Both the position numbers and the translations under genes were made by a program. The notes under the pieces were generated by a model. The model was given only the letters and a program-made list of their open reading frames with translations, ran no database searches and was not told where the DNA came from. 6,996 bases of DNA from Syntrophomonas sp. UBA4807 (GTDB taxonomy: Bacteria > Bacillota > Syntrophomonadia > Syntrophomonadales > Syntrophomonadaceae), in contig DHGD01000114.1 in assembly GCA_002402575.1 (NCBI GenBank), positions 1 to 6,996 on the forward strand, written 5' to 3'. Positions 1-5,058 of this stretch are shown here, one piece after another; positions within the stretch are counted from its first letter, which is position 1, and each line of letters starts with the position of its first letter.

Positions 1-18
1 GCGCCCGCCGCTGACAAG

Positions 19-47
19 CACCAGTTGTTTCCGTTGCTCATATAATG
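19..47 (+). promoter_or_regulatory. Candidate sigma-K-type promoter of dpaA
   Basis: CACC at 19-22 is followed after 16 bases by CATATAATG at 39-47. This fits the mother-cell sigma-K pattern (an AC-containing -35, about 16 bases, then CATAnnnTA) except for the last base. The same stretch holds a perfect TATAAT at 41-46, but no -35 hexamer sits at a sigma-A distance: the nearest, CTGACA at 11-16, is 24 bases away. A sigma-E reading is less likely, because the expected -35 position has no ATATT-like sequence. Sigma-K control of dipicolinate synthase is known in B. subtilis; its use here is inferred. Transcription would start near 53, leaving a leader of about 35 bases. Confidence 0.45.
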
Positions 48-87
48 CTAATAATTGTATCCACTACATCCATGAAGGAGGAAGACA

Positions 88-1002
88 GTGAGTTCAGTTT
101 TGTCAGGAATAAAAATTGCCGTTTTAGGAGGGGATGAGAGGGAAGCCATTCTGGCGCACGAACTGGTAACGATGGGGGCTACGGTCACGGTTGCCGGATT
201 CCCTCGTGAAATGGTGTGTCATGGCGCCCTGCTGGTGAACACTGTCGAGGATGCTTGCCAGGAGGCGGAGGTTTTAATTATGCCTCTGCCCGGAACAAAC
301 CCCGAAGGGGTTATCCGGGCGGTATTTACTGATAAGCCATTGCTATTAACCTATGAAGCCCTGCAAAAACTGTCCCCGCAAGCTCTGGTCATAATCGGTT
401 CCGCCCGTCCTTTCCTCAAGGAGTGGTGTCAAAGCCTCAACCTGCATCTGTTGGAGATTGCTGAAATCGACGCCATCGCTATACCCAATTCCATCCCTAC
501 GGCTGAAGGGGCTTTACAGATTGCCATGATGGAAAGCCGCATCACCATCCATGGCAGCAAATCATGCGTGATCGGCTTCGGGCGTATCGGCATAACTCTG
601 GCCAGGAGCCTTAAAGCGCTCGGCGCGGAAGTGACGGTGGTTGCCCGCAACCCAGGCCAACTAGCCCGTGCCCAGGAGATGGGATGCCGCCGGGCCGGGT
701 ATGAGCAGCTCCAACAACTGATGCAGCAGTGCGACCTGGCCTTTAATACTGTACCCGCTCCGGTATTGACTGCCGAAACATTGAAGTATGCCAATCCCAA
801 TGTGATTATCATTGATCTGGCTGCTCAGCCCGGCGGGACCGATTTTGAAGCGGCCAACAATTTCGGTCTCAAGGCCATTCTGGCTCCGGGACTGCCTGGC
901 AAAGTGGCCCCGGTTTCCTCGGGCAAGATTTTAGCCGAGGTTATTCCCCGGTTGATCGCGGAAGAACTTTCCGGGTTGGGTGAACCCCTGCTCCTGGATT
1001 GA
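88..1002 (+). CDS. dpaA: Dipicolinate synthase subunit A
   Basis: DpaA (SpoVFA), with DpaB, makes dipicolinic acid from the DapA product during late sporulation, in the mother cell. The acid is then moved to the forespore core, where with calcium it supports dormancy and heat resistance. The 304 residues are close to the family's usual length of about 300. An N-terminal domain begins with the family's GGDxR signature (GGDER, residues 14-18). NSIPTAEGA (134-142) precedes a Rossmann NAD(P)-binding domain with GFGRIG at 163-168. Further conserved stretches are IDLAAQPGGTDF (242-253) and APGLPGKVAPVSSGK (266-280). The GTG start at 88 is chosen because AAGGAGGA at 75-82 lies at proper spacing; the ATG at 72 is out of frame. 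It is the first gene of the operon; dpaB follows after 19 bases. The family assignment is secure. Confidence 0.96.
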   Translation: MSSVLSGIKIAVLGGDEREAILAHELVTMGATVTVAGFPREMVCHGALLVNTVEDACQEAEVLIMPLPGTNPEGVIRAVFTDKPLLLTYEALQKLSPQALVIIGSARPFLKEWCQSLNLHLLEIAEIDAIAIPNSIPTAEGALQIAMMESRITIHGSKSCVIGFGRIGITLARSLKALGAEVTVVARNPGQLARAQEMGCRRAGYEQLQQLMQQCDLAFNTVPAPVLTAETLKYANPNVIIIDLAAQPGGTDFEAANNFGLKAILAPGLPGKVAPVSSGKILAEVIPRLIAEELSGLGEPLLLD

Positions 1003-1008
1003 ATAAAT

Positions 1009-1017
1009 GGAGGTGAT
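1009..1017 (+). promoter_or_regulatory. Shine-Dalgarno that sets the dpaB start
   Basis: GGAGGTGAT is a perfect match to the complement of the 16S rRNA 3' end. It lies 4-8 bases upstream of the GTG at 1022, an ideal position. It also overlaps the in-frame ATG at 1007, whose own upstream sequence (TGAATAA) has no ribosome-binding site. The ATG is therefore most likely part of the leader, and translation begins at GTG 1022. Confidence 0.8.
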
Positions 1018-1021
1018 ACAA

Positions 1022-1627
1022 GTGCAAGGAACAGCTGACACCCGATTAGACCAGGTCAGGATCGGCGTGGCTATTACCGGGTCACATTGCACCATGGGAG
1101 AGGTCATACCGCAGATTAAACGGCTGCATGACGCTGGGGCTGAGCTTTATACCATATTTTCATACAGCACTGATCAGACCGATAACCGTTTTTATCGGGT
1201 AGAAAATTTGAAAAAGGAGATCCACGCTATTACCGGACACGGTATTATAAACAGCATAGTAGGGGCCGAACCGATCGGACCGCAGAAATTGCTGGATATT
1301 ATTATAGTCATGCCCGCCACCGGCAACAGCATAGCCAAATTCGCCAACGGCATCGTTGATACTCCTGCCTTGATGGCCATGAAAGCGCAGCTCAGAAATC
1401 AGCGCCCGGTAGTTATTGCCATCTCCACCAATGATGGTCTGGGGCTTAATCTCAAGAACATAGGATTGTTACTGAATGCCAAAAACATTTATTTTGTGCC
1501 CTTCAGGCAGGATAATCCGGCGGAAAAATGCAATTCTCTGCAGGCCGATATGGACCTGGTAGTGGACACCATCGCTGCCGCCTTACAGGGCCGACAATTA
1601 CAGCCGGTTTTGCTCGGACCCCGCTAA
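1022..1627 (+). CDS. dpaB: Dipicolinate synthase subunit B
   Basis: DpaB (SpoVFB) is the flavoprotein-like partner of DpaA in dipicolinate synthase. It acts in the mother cell on the product of the DapA reaction. With the start at GTG 1022 the protein has 201 residues, the usual family length. Family features are IGVAITGSHCTM (14-25) near the N terminus, a predicted alpha/beta flavoprotein fold, and the loop MPATGNSIAKFANGIVDTP (97-115), which resembles the flavin/phosphate-binding region of phosphopantothenoylcysteine decarboxylase-type flavoproteins. An in-frame ATG at 1007 would add five residues but overlaps the ribosome-binding site and has none of its own, so it is not used here. It is almost certainly co-transcribed with dpaA. 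The 3' end contains one arm of a 10-bp inverted repeat (1586-1595). Confidence is high for identity and good for the start. Confidence 0.95.
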   Translation: MQGTADTRLDQVRIGVAITGSHCTMGEVIPQIKRLHDAGAELYTIFSYSTDQTDNRFYRVENLKKEIHAITGHGIINSIVGAEPIGPQKLLDIIIVMPATGNSIAKFANGIVDTPALMAMKAQLRNQRPVVIAISTNDGLGLNLKNIGLLLNAKNIYFVPFRQDNPAEKCNSLQADMDLVVDTIAAALQGRQLQPVLLGPR

Positions 1628-1645
1628 TTCGTTGAGTCGGCCCTG
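1586..1645 (+). repeat. 10-bp perfect inverted repeat at the dpaB/asd junction
   Basis: CAGGGCCGAC (1586-1595, inside dpaB) and GTCGGCCCTG (1636-1645, intergenic) are exact reverse complements with 40 bases between them. In a read-through RNA they could form a GC-rich 10-bp stem enclosing the dpaB stop codon. The right arm overlaps the end of the -35 and the spacer of the candidate asd promoter. It is not a classical terminator, because the nearest T run (1673-1677) is 27 bases past the stem. A role in partial termination or RNA processing is only a possibility, and chance is not excluded. Confidence 0.5.
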
Positions 1646-1660
1646 GCGGTGTGCTATATT
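1632..1660 (+). promoter_or_regulatory. Internal sigma-A promoter before asd (extended -10)
   Basis: TTGAGT (1632-1637) and TATATT (1655-1660) are separated by exactly 17 bases. The -10 is preceded by TG at 1652-1653, giving an extended -10 (TGCTATATT). Transcription would begin near 1667, about 30 bases before asd. The promoter would let asd-dapG-dapA be transcribed during growth, independently of the sporulation-linked dpaAB. A separate vegetative promoter for the aspartate-pathway genes of this operon fits what is known in B. subtilis. Its activity here is inferred from sequence only. Confidence 0.65.
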
Positions 1661-1697
1661 ATATAAATAGTATTTTTAGCAGGAGGTAACCAGCCCG

Positions 1698-2714
1698 ATG
1701 GCCGAAGGAATTAAGCTGGCAATAGTTGGTGCAACAGGAGCAGTAGGGCAGGAAATGCTCAAGGTCTTGGAAGAGAGGAATTTTCCGGTGGGGGAGCTGA
1801 TTTGCCTGGCTGATCCCCGTGAAGCCGGAACTCGCTTGAAATTCAAGGGCGAAGAGCATATAGTGGCGGCAGCTACCCCAGAAGCCTTTAAAGCGGCTGA
1901 TATTGCCCTTTTAGCAGTCGGTTCCGATATCAGCCAGATGATAGCTCCGGATATTGTAGCCCAGAACTGCGTGGTTATTGATAACAGTTATGCTTTCCGC
2001 ATGGACCCGGAGGTGCCTCTGATAGTGCCGGAGGTCAATGCGGATGACATAGACTGGCATAAAGGCATCATCGCTAATCCCAATTGTTCAACCATCATCA
2101 TGGTGGTAGCCGTCAACCCGCTGCATCAGGCTGCCTCTATCAAGAGGATTCTGGTATCCACCTATCAGGCCGTATCAGGGGCTGGAAAAGCGGGCCTGGA
2201 TGAGCTGGACCAGCATATTCATGCCGCTATCAACGGTGTCGAGCCGATATTAAGCGTTTTCCAGCATCCCATTGCTTTCAATGTAATTCCCCATATCGAT
2301 GTTTTTGAAGACAACGCCTACACCAGGGAAGAAATGAAAATGGTATGGGAAACCCAGAAGATCATGCATGCCCCTGAGTTGCGCATCGCGGCTACTGCGG
2401 TACGCATTCCGGTTTATCGCAGTCATTCGGAATCAATTTATATAGAAACGGAAAAGGCGTTGTCGCCGCAAGAAGCCCGACAAATTCTGGCCGATGCCCC
2501 GGGGGTGATTGTTCAGGATGACCCCCTTCATAACACTTATCCCATGCCCTTGTTCAGTTCCAACCGCGACGAGGTTTTTGTGGGCCGTATTCGCCGTGAT
2601 ATTTCCTCGGAAAACGGCCTGGCCATGTGGGTGGCGGCCGATCAGATCAGAAAGGGCGCAGCTACCAACGCGATTCAGATCGCGGAGATTGTCAGCGCCA
2701 AAAACCTCTATTAG
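1698..2714 (+). CDS. asd: Aspartate-semialdehyde dehydrogenase
   Basis: Asd reduces L-aspartyl-4-phosphate to L-aspartate-4-semialdehyde with NADPH. This is the second step of the aspartate pathway, leading to DAP, lysine, threonine, methionine and dipicolinate. The 338 residues match the family. The N-terminal NADP-binding loop is GATGAVG (11-17). The catalytic cysteine is Cys130 in NPNCST. TYQAVSGAG (155-163) is the conserved substrate loop, and Arg236 and His243 (RIPVYRSHSE) match the substrate-binding and general-base residues. NRDEVFVGRIRRD (289-301) is the typical C-terminal motif. No key residue is missing. The ATG at 1698 follows AGGAGGT at 1681-1687. The gene sits behind its own candidate promoter, and the dapG coding region begins within about 15 bases of its stop, suggesting coupled translation. 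Confidence 0.97.
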   Translation: MAEGIKLAIVGATGAVGQEMLKVLEERNFPVGELICLADPREAGTRLKFKGEEHIVAAATPEAFKAADIALLAVGSDISQMIAPDIVAQNCVVIDNSYAFRMDPEVPLIVPEVNADDIDWHKGIIANPNCSTIIMVVAVNPLHQAASIKRILVSTYQAVSGAGKAGLDELDQHIHAAINGVEPILSVFQHPIAFNVIPHIDVFEDNAYTREEMKMVWETQKIMHAPELRIAATAVRIPVYRSHSESIYIETEKALSPQEARQILADAPGVIVQDDPLHNTYPMPLFSSNRDEVFVGRIRRDISSENGLAMWVAADQIRKGAATNAIQIAEIVSAKNLY

Positions 2715-2722
2715 AGAAGGTG
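2715..2722 (+). promoter_or_regulatory. Shine-Dalgarno of dapG, pointing to a CTG start
   Basis: AGAAGGTG differs from the ideal AGGAGGTG at one base. It is correctly spaced (6-8 bases) for a CTG codon at 2729-2731, whereas the GTG at 2720 lies inside the site and has only weak purine content upstream. The site directly follows the asd stop codon (2712-2714), which favours re-initiation by ribosomes finishing asd. Confidence 0.55.
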
Positions 2723-3958
2723 TTTAGACTGAAAATCGTAGTCCAAAAATTTGGTGGCACATCACTGGCTACGGCCGAATCCAGATCCCGGGTCTGCCAG
2801 ATTGTCAAACGGACGTTGCAGGATGGCTACCGGGTGGCAGTGGTGGTTTCCGCTATTGGCAGAGACGGAGATCCCTATGCCACCGATACCTTTATCAATC
2901 TGATGCGGGCGGTCAATCCGGACCCCAACCCGCGCGAGTTGGATTTGTTGATGTCCTGCGGGGAAATGATTTCCGGGCTTTTGTTATCATCGCAATTGAA
3001 TGCCCATGGGATTACAGCCCGCTTCTTCAGCGGCGCTCAGGCAGGGCTGGTCACCGATGGCAACTTTGGCAACGCCCACATTCTGTATGTTAATCCTAAA
3101 AATGTGGCTGAATGTCTGGAGCAGGGGATTGTTCCGGTCATAGCCGGTTTTCAGGGCAGTGCTGAAGAAGGCGAACTTACCACTCTGGGCCGGGGAGGCA
3201 GCGACACTACCGCCAGCGCTCTGGGGGTAGCTTTAAATGCCGAATATATAGACATATTTACCGATGTCGAAGGCATCATGACCGCTGACCCGCGTATAGT
3301 AACCAATGCCCGGCTTTTAAACGCTATTACTTACAACGAGATCTGTCAGCTGGCCCGTGACGGAGCCAAAGTGATTCATCCCCGGGCGGTGGAAATCGCC
3401 ATGCACCGCGGCATTCCGCTGCGGGTGCGGTCCGCCTTCTCTGACTCTACGGGCACTCTGGTCACACACCAGACTATGGGTTATGATGATATCAGCATAA
3501 TCAGGGACGCACTCATTACCGGAGTGACTTATACTTCGGATATAGCCCAGCTCAAGATAGAAATAGCCGACACGCCCAATGGGCGGGATGTTCCGTTGAA
3601 AGTTTTCGAATGCCTGGCCCAGGCCAATATAAGTGTGGACTTCATCAGCGTTCAGCCCCGGCTGTTATTATTTACAGTGGCTGGTGATACGGCTGCTGAA
3701 GCGGAGAAAAAGCTGCGTGATATGGGATTTGCCCCGGGAGTTAACAATAAATGCGCCAAGGTGGCTATAGTAGGAGCCGCCATGACTGGAATACCGGGAG
3801 TAATGGCCAGAGTAGTGGAGGCCCTGTCTGAACATGACATTCCCATCCTCCAATCCGGAGATTCTTATACCAACATCTGGTGTCTGGTCAACCGGGAACA
3901 TATGGAGCAGGCGGTCAGAGCTCTGCATGATAAATTTGAATTGGGGAAAATTAATTAA
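2720..3958 (+). CDS. dapG: Aspartate kinase, DapG type (aspartokinase I)
   Basis: DapG phosphorylates L-aspartate with ATP, the entry step of the aspartate pathway. Counting from GTG 2720 there are 412 residues. The N-terminal kinase motif KFGGTS is at 10-15, the nucleotide-binding GRGGSDTTA at 157-165, and FTDVEGIMTADPR at 180-192. The C-terminal third (about 266-409) forms two ACT regulatory domains, including the typical ILQSGDS stretch. The sequence resembles B. subtilis DapG, which is inhibited by meso-DAP, more than the other aspartokinase types; feedback by DAP is inferred. The start is uncertain. GTG 2720 is the nearest standard codon, but the ribosome-binding site and the family N terminus (MKIIVQKFGG in B. 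subtilis, LKIVVQKFGG here) point to CTG at 2729, giving 409 residues. The ATG at 2627 lies deep in asd and is rejected. dapA follows after 17 bases. Confidence 0.95.
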   Translation: MFRLKIVVQKFGGTSLATAESRSRVCQIVKRTLQDGYRVAVVVSAIGRDGDPYATDTFINLMRAVNPDPNPRELDLLMSCGEMISGLLLSSQLNAHGITARFFSGAQAGLVTDGNFGNAHILYVNPKNVAECLEQGIVPVIAGFQGSAEEGELTTLGRGGSDTTASALGVALNAEYIDIFTDVEGIMTADPRIVTNARLLNAITYNEICQLARDGAKVIHPRAVEIAMHRGIPLRVRSAFSDSTGTLVTHQTMGYDDISIIRDALITGVTYTSDIAQLKIEIADTPNGRDVPLKVFECLAQANISVDFISVQPRLLLFTVAGDTAAEAEKKLRDMGFAPGVNNKCAKVAIVGAAMTGIPGVMARVVEALSEHDIPILQSGDSYTNIWCLVNREHMEQAVRALHDKFELGKIN

Positions 3959-3960
3959 TT

Positions 3961-3970
3961 GGTGGTGATC
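3961..3970 (+). promoter_or_regulatory. Ribosome-binding site of dapA
   Basis: GGTGGTGATC is one base from the ideal GGAGGTGATC and lies in the short gap between the dapG stop (3956-3958) and the dapA ATG (3976). It supports the chosen start and continued co-transcription; no promoter is visible in this gap. Confidence 0.6.
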
Positions 3971-3975
3971 GTAGG

Positions 3976-4854
3976 ATGGCACAACCCCGAATGATGACGG
4001 CGATGGTGACTCCGTACAACGAAGATCTGAGTGTGAATTACGCCAAAGCGGCAGAACTGGCCGAGTACCTCTGCGATAACGGCAGTGAGGGCTTGGTAGT
4101 CTGTGGCACCACAGGCGAGTCACCGGTATTAAGTGATGAGGAAAAACTAAAACTGTACCAAACCATTCAGGAAAGAGTAGGAGGACGGGTTCCGGTTTGG
4201 GCTGGCACCGGGTGCAATGATACCGCCGCGGTGGTGGAATTGAGCCGGGAGGCAGTCAAAACTGGAGTTGCCGGTATTATGGTAGTGGCCCCTTACTACA
4301 ACAAACCCACCCAGGAAGGGCTATATCAGCATTTTCGCAAAATAGCGGAAAGCGTACCCCTGCCGGTTATGCTCTACAATGTGCCGGGCCGCACCAGTTC
4401 CAATCTCTTACCGGAAACTATTGCCCGTCTGGCCGAGGTGGACAATATCACCGCAGTAAAAGAAGCCAGCGGTTCAATGGACCAAGTCTCCCAACTGCTG
4501 ACTCTGATTCCGAAAAGGATTACAGTCTATTCCGGCGACGATTCCCTGACTTTGCCGTTGATGGCCTTAGGCGCCCATGGGGTGGTAAGCATTGCTTCTC
4601 ATTTGATCGGATCAGCCATAACACAAATGATCGCCGCTTTCACTTGCGGACAGGTGGCTGAAGCAAGCCGATGGCATCTGGAGTTGTTCCCTATGTTCAA
4701 GGGACTGTTTGTTACCACCAATCCTATACCCGTCAAAGCAGCCTTAAATATGATCGGCCATGACCTGGGAGGCTATCGCCTGCCCTTAACCCCGCCGACG
4801 GAAAGCGAACAGGCCTTTTTAAGAAATCTCCTGAAACGATATCATCTTCTATAA
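3976..4854 (+). CDS. dapA: 4-hydroxy-tetrahydrodipicolinate synthase
   Basis: DapA condenses pyruvate with aspartate semialdehyde to give 4-hydroxy-tetrahydrodipicolinate, the branch point to DAP/lysine and the source of dipicolinate. The 292 residues are the normal length for this TIM-barrel aldolase. All expected active-site residues are present, each one position later than in E. coli: Schiff-base Lys162 (VKEASGS), the Thr45-Thr46 pair (GTTGES), Tyr108 (PYYNKPTQEG), Tyr134 and Arg139 (LYNVPGRTS). The match of the catalytic set makes DapA much more likely than a related lyase, and the neighbouring dapG, asd and dpaAB support it. ATG 3976 follows a near-ideal ribosome-binding site. It is the last gene of the operon, with a strong terminator 20 bases downstream. 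dapB, the next reductase in the lysine branch, is not in this window. Confidence 0.97.
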   Translation: MAQPRMMTAMVTPYNEDLSVNYAKAAELAEYLCDNGSEGLVVCGTTGESPVLSDEEKLKLYQTIQERVGGRVPVWAGTGCNDTAAVVELSREAVKTGVAGIMVVAPYYNKPTQEGLYQHFRKIAESVPLPVMLYNVPGRTSSNLLPETIARLAEVDNITAVKEASGSMDQVSQLLTLIPKRITVYSGDDSLTLPLMALGAHGVVSIASHLIGSAITQMIAAFTCGQVAEASRWHLELFPMFKGLFVTTNPIPVKAALNMIGHDLGGYRLPLTPPTESEQAFLRNLLKRYHLL

Positions 4855-4874
4855 ACACCTATAATAACGGACAT

Positions 4875-4933
4875 AAAAGGGGCTTTGCGGTTGCGCTGAC
4901 GTAATACGTTCGGCTTGGCAAAGCCTCCTTTTT
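4875..4933 (+). terminator. Intrinsic terminator after dapA
   Basis: AAAAGG-GGCTTTGC (4875-4888) pairs with GCAAAGCC-T-CCTTTT (4918-4932), giving a 14-bp stem with one bulged T at 4926, and the strand runs into TTTTT at 4929-4933. The 29-base loop is unusually long and contains a small nested hairpin (ACGT-AAT-ACGT, 4899-4909). The A-rich left arm means it could also stop transcription from the opposite strand, though no opposing gene is seen. It separates the operon from rnj. Confidence 0.85.
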
Positions 4934-4968
4934 GCATGACAGCAATTAAGGGCAGGACGTGGATTAAG

Positions 4969-4997
4969 TTGTTAACCGCCTGACTTTCGGCTATAAT
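4969..4997 (+). promoter_or_regulatory. Sigma-A promoter of rnj
   Basis: TTGTTA (4969-4974), 17 bases, then a perfect TATAAT (4992-4997). Transcription would start near 5004, leaving a leader of about 55 bases. The position directly after the dapA terminator makes rnj an independent unit. The leader ends in an AT-rich inverted repeat (5030-5043) that touches the ribosome-binding site. Confidence 0.75.
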
Positions 4998-5043
4998 AAG
5001 CGATATGGAAGTGTGCGGTGGTATCTTTCATTAAAAATTTAAT

Positions 5044-5053
5044 AAGGAGGTGA
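5044..5053 (+). promoter_or_regulatory. Ribosome-binding site of rnj
   Basis: AAGGAGGTGA is a perfect match to the anti-Shine-Dalgarno, with 8 bases from the GGAGG core to the GTG at 5059. It fixes the GTG as the start and suggests efficient initiation. Confidence 0.85.
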
Positions 5054-5058
5054 CCTGA

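Noticed and set aside
1..45. Open frame to a TAA at 43-45, possibly the C-terminal tail of an upstream gene
   Set aside because: Only 14 codons are visible, with no recognisable motif, and the segment overlaps the dpaA promoter candidate. It cannot be assigned.
429..812. 127-codon open frame on the minus strand inside dpaA
   Set aside because: It is antisense to the conserved Rossmann domain, Cys/Arg/Ser-rich and without any family signature.
2627..2719. Aspartokinase extended upstream to the ATG at 2627
   Set aside because: The extra residues overlap asd in another frame, are not part of the family, and no ribosome-binding site precedes that ATG at a suitable position.
3668..4123. 151-codon open frame on the minus strand
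   Set aside because: It overlaps the 3' end of dapG and the 5' end of dapA, both well supported, and its translation shows no recognisable domain.
4860..4865. Perfect TATAAT just after the dapA stop
   Set aside because: No -35 lies at suitable distance and any transcript would run straight into the terminator at 4875-4933.
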